A DNA stretch of 64,000 nt from positions 69,293,231 through 69,357,230 of the forward strand of contig CM068583.1 in NCBI GenBank assembly GCA_035048485.1. The letters run 5' to 3'. The position numbers and the translations under genes are program-made. This stretch comes from Pteria penguin (lineage: Eukaryota > Mollusca > Bivalvia > Pterioida > Pteriidae). Positions 1 through 10,162 of this stretch are shown here, piece by piece. Each line of letters opens with the position of its first letter. Positions within the stretch are counted from its first letter, which is position 1. The notes under the pieces are model-generated. The model had not been told where the DNA came from and made no database searches. It saw only the letters and a list, made by a program, of their open reading frames with translations.

Positions 1-275
1 GAGACTCCTCAGGTATCTACAAGGGCCAAGATAGACAGTGATGTCACGTCGACGTCGAGAATTCTATCTCAAGACTCCTCAGGTATCTACAAGGACCAAG
101 ATAGACAGTGATGTCACGTCGACGTTGAGAATTCTATCTCAAGACTCCTCAGGTATCTACAAGGACCAAGATAGACAGTGATGTCACGTCGACATCGAGA
201 ATTCTATCTCAAGACTCCTCAGGTATCTACAAGGACCAAGATAGACAGTGATGTCACGTTGATGTTGAGAATTCG
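1..275. repeat. 70-bp tandem repeat, about 4 copies
   Basis: Four consecutive copies of a 70-bp unit starting with (g/a)agactcctcaggtatct. They differ by only a few substitutions and the array fades out near 275. It probably continues to the left of the window. No coding potential is seen. Confidence 0.95.
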
Positions 276-381
276 ATTTGTACGTTCATTTGAACATGAA
301 GTCGAATTGGCTCCAGTCACATCACATTAGTTTAGAATGGGTGGAGCATACCTATTAAGGAGCGATGACTTCGTTGATAAT

Positions 382-530
382 CAGTGGCGGATTTAGAGGG
401 GGGCGTGGCCCGCCACATATTTAGAAATAAAACCCTAAATCTGGCAGCCAAAATTACTGAGTAGTTTGATTAAAGCACATGTGCCCCCCCCCCCCCCCCT
501 CCCTATTCGAAAATCGTGGATCTGCCACTG
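382..530. mobile_element. hAT-like MITE
   Basis: The segment starts CAGTGGCGGATTTAG and ends with the imperfect inverse GTGGATCTGCCACTG. This terminal type is known from hAT transposons and their non-autonomous derivatives. The 149-bp interior has no gene and contains a C18 run. I could not find a clean 8-bp target duplication, so the call rests on the termini. Confidence 0.6.
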
Positions 531-579
531 TATATAGATTTTGAAATTTATTTTTTTGTATTGCTTTTGTGTTGAATAG

Positions 580-745
580 AAAGGTAACCCCGTAAACTGG
601 TTGATCATACCAAATGAGTGATAGTTGTCATTTGAATTTACCGTCCTAAGTCGGTACCACAACTACATGTATATTGAATTCTAATATTTTGTGATGTCTT
701 TTTTATTTTTAAAATAATTATGATTTTCGGCATGTCCGTGTTCGC
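580..745 (+). mobile_element. PLE-A 3' tail fragment
   Basis: Resembles the tail of the PLE-A copy at 13,430-13,600: a block reading ccgtaaactggttgatcat, then ttaccgtcctaagtcggta, then a T/A-rich stretch with ttttgtgatgtc. It is noncoding and 5'-truncated. The same tail recurs at least nine times in the window. Confidence 0.6.
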
Positions 746-801
746 TGTTCTTACACAACCGAATCACAAGTCGTCTTTCCTCTCTGTCAACCTGTCAGCA
801 T
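740..801 (+). other. Candidate 5' UTR exon of LU gene 1
   Basis: A strong donor (cagcat|gtaagtac) follows 801, and a good acceptor lies at 1433 just before the ATG exon, so LU gene 1 probably has a noncoding first exon here. LU gene 2 has the equivalent arrangement at 52.48 kb. The exon start is arbitrary; no TATA box was identified with confidence. Confidence 0.35.
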
Positions 802-1433
802 GTAAGTACGCACTCAGACACATATAGTTAACATCAGGCCAAAAACGATGAGCATGAGCTGAGGATACACAAAGAATTGTGTTCACCAGCATATATATTT
901 ATTGATATCATTATAAAACTTTAGAAGAAGTGCGCCAAAGAATATTCTATTTTCAAGCACGACGTCTTTGTTCTCTGTTATCAAATACTTTTCTTGCCGT
1001 ACGTACGTCAACCGATATTGTACTTGGTTCTACGTTCTATTAAATTATGTTAAGCCCTGTTACAAGGAAATCGTTATTTAGTACAGTGTTGTGTGTGACG
1101 TTTTTGATTATCTTGGTACTAAGAACAAAGAAAGGTCTAGCCTTGATAACCCTCAGGACAACAGTCATATCAGGTTGTGTAAGCTGACCTAGAGACACGA
1201 GATAAGACCATAAATTGCCGCTTGATCTTTCATTATCTGGCACTTACCTTCGGCATTGGAAGATTATCAGGTATTAATAATTTATTTAAGATTTCTCATT
1301 CGCAATAAAACTAAGTATATTGTTAGTTATCTATACTCAATGTCCATATGAATTTTGTCATAAACAGTGAGAAGATTTTAATAAATCAACAAACAACATT
1401 AGAATGATTATTATGGTTTTCTTGTAATTTCAG

Positions 1434-1457
1434 ATCCATTAAACATGAAGTTATTAC
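1434..1457 (+). CDS. LU gene 1 exon S1 (ATG, first part of signal peptide)
   Basis: Acceptor gtaatttcag precedes 1434; ATG is at 1445; 13 coding bases encode MKLL and the first base of a Leu codon before the donor gtaagt at 1458. The exon ends in phase 1. Confidence 0.8.
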
Positions 1458-4400
1458 GTAAGTACTCATTTCTACCATTTAACCCCGTATTTTATGAAAA
1501 AATAAATATCACTTTAGATATGAAAACTCTTTTGCCACTACTTAGAGATACTGTGTATGATTTTTTCTCTTTCAGTGTCTCTAACGCTTTTAGTAGTCTT
1601 TGGTAAGTGATTTTATTTATAAGTTATATTGACTATTGACAAATAAAGTATAATGAGCTATGTTATCACATGGTCAAAACAATAGCCAAATATAAAGAAA
1701 CACCTGGGGCCAGTTGTTGGAAACTTTAACCCCAGGTTAAGCTTACCATTGGTTAAGCTCTATCTCACTATATATTTCAAATGAGAGGACTTTAAGTTAT
1801 AGTCATTATACTAATTTGTAGCAAATGAAACAAGCTTCGTAAAGTAATATTGTTATGCAGAAATGTTATAAATTAAAGTAATTGTCTCTAACTTTAACCA
1901 CTGGTTAGTTTAACCAGTGGTTAAAGTTTCGAACAACTGGCCCCTGGTCACTAATCGTTTTGATAACACATCTTCTTAGTAATGAATTATTCAAGTGTGA
2001 TTTGCTGATTTTAGAGCGATGTCTTAGTCAGGGATTGGAGTGCGCTGACTGTACAAAGGCGTCATCCGTGGATGAATGCAGACTCACTACAGTTATTTGT
2101 GCAGCGAATGAAGTATGTAATACATCTTAATGAATAATCATCTTCATACATGTACATGAATATGGCATTATCTATCTCACGTTAAGTAGCCAATGTTTCA
2201 GTATATGCATTTAATCATTTTAAGCAACATAATGTTAACAGCCATGTTAGACTTACAAGAACGAAACGCTTTGAATCTATGTAAATCTTCTTTTACAGCG
2301 ATGTTTTCTCGAGAAAGTAACGACAACAACTTTAGGGGTAGCTTACAATGGTGGTTGTCGCTCCAAAACGGTACTATTCATTTACAATATTAATTGTCCA
2401 TATTCTCTTAATGTACGATATGTGTTTTTAAGGGTGAACAGGATATAAAATACATAGTAAAGAATAATTTAAGTTGTAATCGGGTATTCAGAAACAGATC
2501 TTAATTGCAGAAAACTTATTTAAACGCCTGAGATATCGACAGTATGACGCTGAGACCATCGCAAAGACCTCAAGTCTTGTATAAACCCCTCTACAGACCT
2601 ACATCGACTGTTCTTTGAGCGTTGCTCATTAACAGAGATTAACAGAGCGGAGGGAACTCTCTGACGGACTTTGTTAAAGTTTAAAACATATCACATAAAC
2701 TGACTACTGATATCAGCTTCATCCAATAAAGGTTTGAATCTGGTGAACAGAAAAGAAAATAGGGCATGTAAAAGTTTATGACTAGTGTTATATCTTGTTA
2801 TATATCTTGTTATCCACAGTTGATCTTCTAAGAACAATAGAAAGCTATTATGTTGTCTGCCATTTCCTTTGCTGCAATGACCCGTGCTTCTTCATTAGTT
2901 TCCTTGCAGTGTCCAACCTTAAAATAGAAAACAGATGATATCTGACCAAACTGTATGACACAAATCACCAAGAACATGCACATAAAACATAATACTAGTA
3001 AATGTTTAACCTCAGAAAACGACATTACAAAAATATCGATAGTGCTGCAGTTACGATACCGACTTTGCACGGTCAATTAAACTAACAAACATCACTCAGT
3101 TGGTGTGGTTACCGGTTTACGGGCGCCCAATTCTCACTCACCGTATAAACAGCACAATCAAAGGACACACATTTAAAATTTATAAATAATCGTCCGTTTA
3201 GAGAACAAGGATCAACAGGATTCTCCAGAAGAAAAGTCCTAAATGTATTGCCATGTATTTAACGAATTACGAGTTGACAGCATAACAATGTAGGGTCATT
3301 GACAACACATATATGTTAGGCGACATCAACATAAGTAAATCGTGCTCCGCCCGTCTGTAAGCGAGCTCAAGGCTAAGGACCATGTCTTCTCTGAAAAGAT
3401 TTAGAACAGGTCCGCCACAGAGTCCCCACCGCTCTGTTAGTCAGCGTGCAGCCCTCAAGTAAAAGTCTGTATAAGGCTGTATAGGGGTCCAATACAAGAC
3501 TTATGGTCTTTGTGATGATTTCGGTGTCATACTGTCAATGTCGCAGGCGTTTAATTATTTTAGAACTCGTTGATATGAAATTATTGGAACATTTAACCAT
3601 CACTACTTTAAAGGAAAAAGAAAAGGATATTGGAATTGTCCACGCCCAGAGATCCAGAAACCATGAATTGTTTATATCCTGATTCATTTAATTGATTGAT
3701 TTAATGGAATCTAAGATGAAGTTTTAGCGCATTTCAGAACTTGTAATGCGGTAGTTTTGAATAGCATAGCACTGAATATCCGGCGTTTCCATGGCGTGGC
3801 TGTATATAATCTCTATCAGTATATATACGTGTGTTAATTCCGGTACACCATATGCGCATTTCGACAACCTATGTCACTTCAGTGATGTTCAAGGCCGAAA
3901 TTTTGAAAATGGAAAATATAAATATTTGAAGAGCAAACTCTTTACCAAATTGACCGAAAAGTAAAACCCAAATAACTCATCTAAGGACAGATCTATGCTT
4001 GTGGAAGATAATTCTTAGTTATAAGAATAATTCACAAACTTTTTATCACTCAGTAATTTAAAGTATATATTTCAAGTAAATACAGAGGTACAAAAACTGG
4101 ACTGAGGACACCCTCGGGAACTAACAGTCCACTAGCACCAGTATTGACCCAGTGATAATAATAAATATAAGAGCATAGAAACTTGTATAAATTTTGGTGC
4201 ACCATATGCGTAGGTAACGAGTTTCTATTACAGGTTTGTGATTTAATGGCATCATTAGCTGGCGGAACTCCTGGAAAAAGAAATGTAGAAGAGTTAGATC
4301 CTATGACCGGAGAGCCACTACAAAGAGGACAAAGAGATTTGCTTAACTGTGCCGACTGCTGCGAAGATGCACCGGATAAGAAGTTTGGACCATGTAATTT

Positions 4401-5134
4401 ACAATTATGTGGACAGAGTAAATACATTTGTTTTTTTGCTGATAATTTTATAAGGTTAACTTGTTTAAAACACTATATAATTTTTTTCCAGTCTGCTTGA
4501 TGCAACGTCTGAAAAACTTGATTTCATATCATAATTGTATTGTAACTTTGAAAGGAAAATTCTTTTGCATCGATTAATTTTCACAGAACCCTCTGCCAGT
4601 GCCGAGGCTTGTCTTGTATGTCCAGGGGTCCATCCATCATCCAGCTCATGCAAAACAAAAGATACTTGTCAAGAAACACAGGTATATACAGCTACCTTAT
4701 TTAAGCACGTCTTCAGATTTCGTGTGTATGTTGATTGATGTCACATCTTCATTACAATTTTGAACGTTATACTTGTATTATTGTAAGAACATGTTTACTG
4801 TGCCTCCTATTCTCAAAAAGAATTCTAAAAGTAGTTTCATGGGCAGATATTGAAATGTATTGATTGACATTTCCTTCAAAGAGGAGTTTTCGAAGAAAAA
4901 CTTCATTGGAGCAAACTCGAAGGTCCTTAAATATCTACAATAGGGCATAGTTTCTCGCTTATAACAATGAAATATAAATAAATGAATATATATGTAAAGC
5001 ACAAATAGAAACAGTGAAACACCTGGGAGTACAATGGACCTTGGTTCTCCGAAGAAATACCTGTAGAAATAAAGACAAATTAGACAAACATATAAATGAC
5101 AAAGATACTACAGCTAGCAAGGCACGCTATATTC

Positions 5135-5222
<88 letters not shown>

Positions 5223-8200
5223 AGTGAACCAAAGAATAACTAATACATTTGCATTCTCATATATCTCTATACATCGTCTCATAATGTCAGGTATATGTAG
5301 ATCTCCTAATTCCTTTCCTTGTCCTTTGAATTTAAATCAATGATATCCTATTGCAGGTTTGCTATACAGGAATCGTTTACGTCAATGGTTTGGTTAGATA
5401 TCAATTTGGATGTGAAGAAAAACATGTAAGCATTTTCATGTACACATACAGTAAGATTCGAGAAATTCTTCACACTTGTATAACATCTTCATATCACATG
5501 TACTTAACTATCATACAATATAATCAGTACAATCCATAATGAGACAAATCTTTTAGTTTATCAGATAGTTAAATTGATACAATCCATAAAGAGATACAAT
5601 CCATAAAGAGATACAATCCATAATGAGATAGCGCTATCGGATCATAAAAATAGTACAATTCATGAAGAAACAAATTTATCAGACGGCATAGTTAAAACTG
5701 ATATATTAGACCAAATAAAACAAGAAAAGTGTTCTGTCAGAAAAAAATATTAAAATTTATCAGAACGTTTATTTAAAACTTAGATCCTAATTTGAACTCT
5801 GAAATATTACTAATAAATTGTTAATAAACTATATAATTAAGACTTTACTCATATATGAATAGGTATATAGGACACATGTATGTATAGCTTCTTAATCTAT
5901 TTATAAATCACACATAGAACGAGGATCGGAAAACAAAGTCACCACTATCATAAACTTATCAACACAATCTGACCCATACATATACATGTAGATAATCCTC
6001 GTTCACAAGTTAATATCGTTAATCGTTAATATGACTTAGAAATAAATGCTCCAGTGAAAACTAAATTTTGTACATTCACGGGGTACTTCTATCAATTGGA
6101 AACATTTTCACAGAAATGTTGACAAAACTCGGTTTAACGGTTTAATTCTGATCTGGATATTGTATTGTATAGAGCAGACATCCTGGATCTGCGGGATGTA
6201 TGTAAACAGGCATTTTTTAATGTTTGTTAATAAATAAATAAAGAAAAATCATCCAGTTAACATTGCACATCAGATCGTTAATATAAATTACAAATAAATC
6301 CTTCAATGAGCATTGCTTACCGGATCGTTAATTTAACCTATAAATAAATGCTCCAGTAAATATTGCAAATTGGATTGTTGATATGACTTACAAATACATC
6401 CTACATTGAACAATGCACCTGGGATCGCTAATATAACCTATAAATAAATGCTCCAGTAAACATTGTAGATCGGATCATTAATATGATTTATTAATACATC
6501 GTCCAGTGAACATATATATTTACCTATTAATGCCTGTTTAGGTGGGTACTATGCTATCATAGTGTTGCTTTGGAAAACAATAGTGCCCGAGCGATAGGAT
6601 TTTCGGATTTTTTTTTGTAAAATGTGTGTTAAGATGTATGTTCTATAGGTTCTTATGCTTATTTTTGTTACATTCAGAGAATGAAAAAAAAAATAAAATA
6701 ATAAATTGTAAGCCCCTAGGGACCGAGTTTCCTCTGCTGGAGTTACCACTGATTACAATCTGAAGTAATTGCAGTACATGCCTTTCTGCACAAGCCCTTG
6801 TTTCTTACAATCACTTGATTGTGGTAACGTTATCCTTCACGCAATACGGAGCCCAATAATTGTGCGGTATTCATTCTCGAAATCGAAGTGAAGTCAAATA
6901 ACGTTAGAAAGGATGGCTTACAACACGATTGTACGTTACGAAAACCGTCGTTATGACGTCAAAATGACGTCGAGAAGCCAGCTGGTACTCCCTAAATACG
7001 TCATAACTCTTGTATAGCCAATAGTGGTTATACCCGTCGTTCGGCACAATAGTGACCGGGCACTATCGCTTCAGAGTATCCATGGCGTTATCCAAATTTC
7101 CAATTCCAAAATTAAATGCCTAGGATTTACCATGTGATGCACTAAATATATAATATATATGACCCCTTTAGTGCTCTCATAATGAACTGTCAATTAACCA
7201 TTCAAATAACAGAGATTACATATTTTATATGTATGTAGCTGAATATGTATTTTTTGTCTTGTCATTTACAATCTTTATCGGCATGTTTAAATATTAATTC
7301 AGTAATCAGGAGTTTTTCTAATAGAATTATCGTATTTGAACTTGAATTGAAACCACACCATATCAGTTAAACCATTATTTTAATATTCATGGACTTTCCA
7401 AAACAAGTAATAAGTGTAGTCAAACATCACGTTGAAATGTGTTTTCACAACAGAAAAGGAATTAGTGTGACATAATTGTAACATCATTTGAATAAATACA
7501 AAGATAAACTTATACTCCTTGTTCTTAAGAAACTTGTGTTTTATTTTACAGTTATGTGCTGCCCTGGTTACTAATGAAAAGGTCAATGCAACGACTTTCA
7601 GACGAGATTCAGTTGGCTTACAGTTGTGTGATGCGTGCTGTACAGGGGATCAATGTAATAAAGCAGATTGCTTTGATTTGAAGAAAAGTAAGATAAACTT
7701 TTTTAAAACTTAAATGCCATTTGATAAAAAGTTTAAAAGTAAACTTGGACACAAAAAGTGAAACAGTATAATGCCTTTAGGTATTTTGGTAGTGTCATTA
7801 TTATATGAAAACTTCTTTTAAGTCGCAACAAGTTATGTTAATATGTACGACAGAGTTTCAGTAAAGAAAAACAAGTAGACATTAACGCATCGTCAGGATA
7901 GCTATATTGCCAACAGTATACCCTGCAGAACTTGTGGAAAGTAATCAAGATTTGCATGTTTATCACCTATGTATTGATTTGGAGCATACAAACCAATATT
8001 TATATTTATATTCTACATATTTTTACGGATGGTTAACTTAGGAAACAAAAAGACGGTGTATTCTCGTGTAGGAAGTTGTATGTTTCCTTTTTCAGATATG
8101 ACACTATCTTCTATTGGAATGGCTGGTTAATATTTGTTCATCAGAAGATCCGATTTTGTCTTTACATATCCCTTTCACACAAATTTATTCGATGTATATT

Positions 8201-8945
8201 GAAACCTATAAAACACATATAATGTACACTTTGTTGTTGTTGTTGCTTTTATTGATCATGATTTTATTTTACATTACGAGTGCCGTATATGCTTGTCAAA
8301 ATCCTAAGATTGCCTTTTCGAATTGCATAATTGAATTATGTCAAGGGCAGTAATAAGAACTAAAATCAAAATACTTTTATATGAAACTAAAATTAACCTT
8401 AATGTCATTACCTTCTTTCATTATGTGAGCCTTCTACGAATATTGTTAGTTTGATGTCTGTTTAAAAATTTGCATTTTTTTCATTTCTGTATATTTTCTC
8501 AGACATGACGCTTGCAAGCATTGGTATAACAACTGGGCCACAGAATACAACACCGCTTAAAACTCAACCCCCCATTCCTTCTACACCAAATCCCACAACA
8601 TCCCAACCAGTAACACCGAAACCTACAACACAGTTACCGACAACACCACCTGCACAACCATCCACAATACAACCATCCACACCACAACCATCCACACCAA
8701 AACCATCCACATCACAACCATCCACACCACAACCACCAACAAAACAATCATCCACACAAGCTTCCTTACCACAAACGTCATTAGCTACACTGCTTGTAAC
8801 AGGCGTAAGCTTGCTTCCTAACCCCAGCTCCACACCTGTTTCCGGACGTCGATAGCAACATTGCTAAACGTATATCACTTAGCATGAGAAAAGCTACGCT
8901 ACGCCAATCATATCATTTTGTGAACTTTAATTGTATGACAATAAA
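1434..8945 (+). CDS. LU gene 1: secreted protein with two LU (Ly6/uPAR, three-finger) domains, 9 coding exons
   Basis: Joining exons 1434-1457, 1576-1602, 2015-2112, 2299-2370, 4234-4417, 4587-4681, 5357-5425, 7552-7687 and a terminal exon gives an open frame of 348 aa (terminal exon at 8503) or 242 aa (at 8096). The start MKLLLSLTLLVV is a signal peptide, so the product is predicted to be secreted. Each LU domain is spread over three exons: a CxxC...C...C exon, an exon with ...GC before its end, and an exon closing with CC....CN and a final Cys. LU domains form disulfide-held three-finger folds in receptors, complement regulators and toxins; the ligand here is unknown. Intron phases are 1,1,0,0,1,0,0,1. 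LU gene 2 repeats this architecture on the opposite strand. All junctions are GT..AG. The exon structure was assembled by eye and needs RNA support. Confidence 0.85.
1576..1602 (+). CDS. LU gene 1 micro-exon S2 (rest of signal peptide)
   Basis: A 27-base exon between ttctctttcag and gtaagtga. In phase 1 it encodes the hydrophobic run LSLTLLVVF. S1 plus S2 contribute exactly 40 coding bases, the same total as in LU gene 2. Confidence 0.8.
1703..1947. mobile_element. 245-bp MITE in intron 2 of LU gene 1
   Basis: The segment begins CCTGGGGCCAGTTGTT and ends with the inverse AACAACTGGCCCCTGG. The inverted match continues inward through gaaactttaacc. It carries no gene. Length and structure fit a non-autonomous DNA transposon; superfamily not assigned. 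Confidence 0.8.
2015..2112 (+). CDS. LU gene 1 exon LU1a
   Basis: 98 bp, flanked by ttttag and gtatgt. It carries five cysteines, including ECADC, DEC and VIC, the opening CxxC pattern of an LU domain. The matching LU gene 2 exon (43141-43238) is also 98 bp and shares the CASSV/GASSVENC-like pattern. Confidence 0.85.
2299..2370 (+). CDS. LU gene 1 exon LU1b
   Basis: 72 bp after acceptor cttttacag, donor gtacta. It encodes 24 residues starting RCFLEK and ending GGCRSKT. The LU gene 2 counterpart (42621-42692) is also 24 residues and about half identical by eye (shared LEK, TL, VA, GCRS). Confidence 0.85.
2485..2690 (+). mobile_element. PLE-A2 tail fragment
   Basis: Degenerate similarity to the 3' region of PLE-A/A2 copies (gacctcaagtcttgta, ctctacagacc, gagcgttgc, aacagagcgg). 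Compare 15,470-15,560 and the inverse at 3,400-3,560. Lies in the LU1b-LU1c intron. Confidence 0.5.
3060..3600 (-). mobile_element. PLE-A2 3' fragment in LU gene 1 intron
   Basis: The reverse complement matches the 3' end of PLE-A2 copies at 15,330-15,900 (+) and 58,100-58,640 (-): the gttgacccttg-like block, the aggcagagca-like block and the ttactagatcc-like coding remnant. 5'-truncated and noncoding. It lies in the same intron as an opposite-strand fragment at 2,485-2,690, so the two could pair in RNA. Confidence 0.6.
3830..4010. repeat. Dispersed repeat R2
   Basis: Shares gcgcatttcgacaacctatg, cttcagtgatg(t/c)tc, atatttgaagagcaa and aaggacagatctatgc with sequence at 17,090-17,260 and, in part, 10,070-10,150 and 32,960-33,060. 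Probably the end of an unidentified mobile element. The rest of 3,600-4,233 shows nothing recognisable. Confidence 0.5.
4234..4417 (+). CDS. LU gene 1 exon LU1c
   Basis: 184 bp between acceptor ttctattacag and donor gtaaat. It encodes VCDLM at the start and LLNCADCCEDAPD... CN near the end, the closing CC/CN signature of an LU domain, then LCGQ. It contains a Gly-Lys-Arg triplet and is 45 bp (15 codons) longer than the LU gene 2 exon, the only internal length difference between the paralogs. Confidence 0.9.
4587..4681 (+). CDS. LU gene 1 exon LU2a
   Basis: 95 bp after acceptor aattttcacag, donor gtatat. Opens the second LU domain with ACLVCPGVHPSSSSC and DTCQETQ. The LU gene 2 exon at 32778-32872 has the same length and the shared core CPGVH, SSC, DTCQ.TQ. 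Confidence 0.9.
5137..5218. repeat. (TA)n microsatellite
   Basis: About 40 uninterrupted TA dinucleotides inside the LU2a-LU2b intron of LU gene 1. Confidence 0.98.
5357..5425 (+). CDS. LU gene 1 exon LU2b
   Basis: 69 bp after acceptor tattgcag, donor gtaagc. The 23 residues end GCEEKH, like LU gene 2 (31774-31842). By eye 14 of 23 residues are identical between the paralogs. Confidence 0.9.
5576..5626. repeat. 17-bp tandem repeat x3
   Basis: Three copies of gatacaatccataa(a/t)ga within the LU2b-LU2c intron of LU gene 1. Confidence 0.85.
6250..6516. repeat. 50-bp diverged tandem repeat, about 5 copies
   Basis: Units begin at about 6273, 6323, 6373, 6423 and 6473 with (g)gatcgttaatataa and contain aataaatgctccagt. 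A related single unit lies at about 6014-6060. Intronic. The rest of 5,630-7,551 shows no gene. Confidence 0.8.
7552..7687 (+). CDS. LU gene 1 exon LU2c
   Basis: 136 bp after acceptor ttttattttacag, donor gtaagat. It closes the second LU domain with LCDACCTGDQCNKADC. The LU gene 2 exon at 19259-19394 is also 136 bp with CDACC.G..CNK.DC. Ends in phase 1, ready for either terminal exon. Confidence 0.9.
8096..8130 (+). CDS. LU gene 1 alternative terminal exon T1 (short tail)
   Basis: Acceptor ctttttcag precedes 8096. In phase 1 it reads NMTLSSIGMAG and stops at TAA 8128-8130, giving a 242-aa product that ends soon after the second LU domain. The opening is clearly homologous to exon T2 (NMTLASIGITTG). 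No convincing polyadenylation signal follows directly, so T1 may be a decayed duplicate, or may rely on a downstream signal. Confidence 0.5.
8503..8855 (+). CDS. LU gene 1 terminal exon T2 (mucin-like Pro/Thr stalk)
   Basis: Acceptor atattttctcag precedes 8503; the frame runs to TAG at 8853-8855. After NMTLASIGITTG come about 75 residues rich in Thr, Pro, Ser and Gln built on a PSTPQ/PSTPK-type repeat, as expected of an O-glycosylated stalk. The C-terminus has a short 12-residue hydrophobic stretch followed by polar residues and SGRR; this is too short for a membrane span and not a typical GPI signal. With T2 the protein is 348 aa. The repeat arrays are likely to vary in length between individuals. 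Confidence 0.75.
8940..8945 (+). terminator. AATAAA polyadenylation signal of LU gene 1
   Basis: AATAAA, 85 bases after the T2 stop codon, in an A/T-rich context. It is the first canonical signal after T2. Confidence 0.7.
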
Positions 8946-9150
8946 TCATAGAAATCAGTGGTGATTGCGTGTATATTTTCTCTAGCTTGCTGAAGTGCTT
9001 TATAGAAGTCCTTTCGCGATACATATATTCTGATCCCCTGAGCTTATGTCCCTCGGTATTGGTTGATAAGTTGACATTCCTCGTTGTATATTTTCTGAGC
9101 AGTGTTTTGTCCCCGTCAGAGTGGATATTGTATCCTTCGCATATCCTTCG

Positions 9151-9263
<113 letters not shown>

Positions 9264-9834
9264 AGGTCAGAAAGCTGATGTCATTTGCTTTCTACTTCCT
9301 GATTAAAAATCAAGGTCAATGTCCTTTGCTAAATAATTCCTATTTGAAGTTTAGTAAGCTGATATTCTCTGATTGAAATTCAACGATCAGACAGTGAATG
9401 TCCTTCGTTTAATATTTTCAGTTTTAGTGAGATATTTTACTACAGTAAAATTAAATAAATATTTGTATTATTATTATCCGCTACCAAATATACATCTGTC
9501 CTAATATTGATATTTATCTGAACAAGCATTTAGATTTATATTATGAAACTAAATATTGAATCACAATGTATTTCTATGTTTTCTATTTTTTGATAAAATT
9601 GATAGAGTAAATAAATACAATAGTTGTAAGTAATAGATATCTTCATCAAGTAGCGAAATCTATCACACAAAACCGAAAGGGAATACAATTACAAGCATAT
9701 TATGAGAAATCCTAGATTTATGCAGTTAAATTGCTTACACTCATATGTTGGATATAGGTGTTTTTAATAATATAAGCTTTGATCAGAAAGTTGATAAATT
9801 TTTTTGAATGTAATGGTTTAGCGTACATTATTTT

Positions 9835-9910
9835 ATTGTAGATCTCCTTGGTGACTTATGCCCTACAGCTAAGTCAGATGTCTTTCTCTGCCCCTTTCAA
9901 TGAATGAAGA
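9835..9910 (+). mobile_element. PLE-A tail remnant
   Basis: tccttggtgacttatgcc and cagctaagtcag resemble the PLE-A end at 13,590-13,625 (ccatggtgacttctgccac, actgagccag). Very short and diverged. Confidence 0.35.
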
Positions 9911-10162
9911 TTAATGGAAATGGCTAGTAAAACCCTTTGCCTTGTTTACTTAGTAAGTAAGCAATGGGGTTTGTCTTATAACATAATTAATGTAGATTCG
10001 CTTTATCTTGCCAAGCAAGTCCTGTGTAAATCTCAGAACATATTTACATATAATTCAAGTGTTCCATATATGCATTCGACAAACGTAAACGTCTATTCAG
10101 TGATGCTCAAGGTTGACATTGTGGAAAACTAAAGCGAAATGTTTGAATAGTGCACTACAAGT

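Noticed and set aside
1236..1252. Minus-strand splice donor (gaaggtaagtg) suggesting another gene
   Set aside because: No coding sequence or acceptor-linked exon with LU or other features is attached to it.
8564..8833. Gly/Val/Asp/Cys-rich minus-strand frame
   Set aside because: Antisense shadow of the Pro/Thr-rich exon T2.
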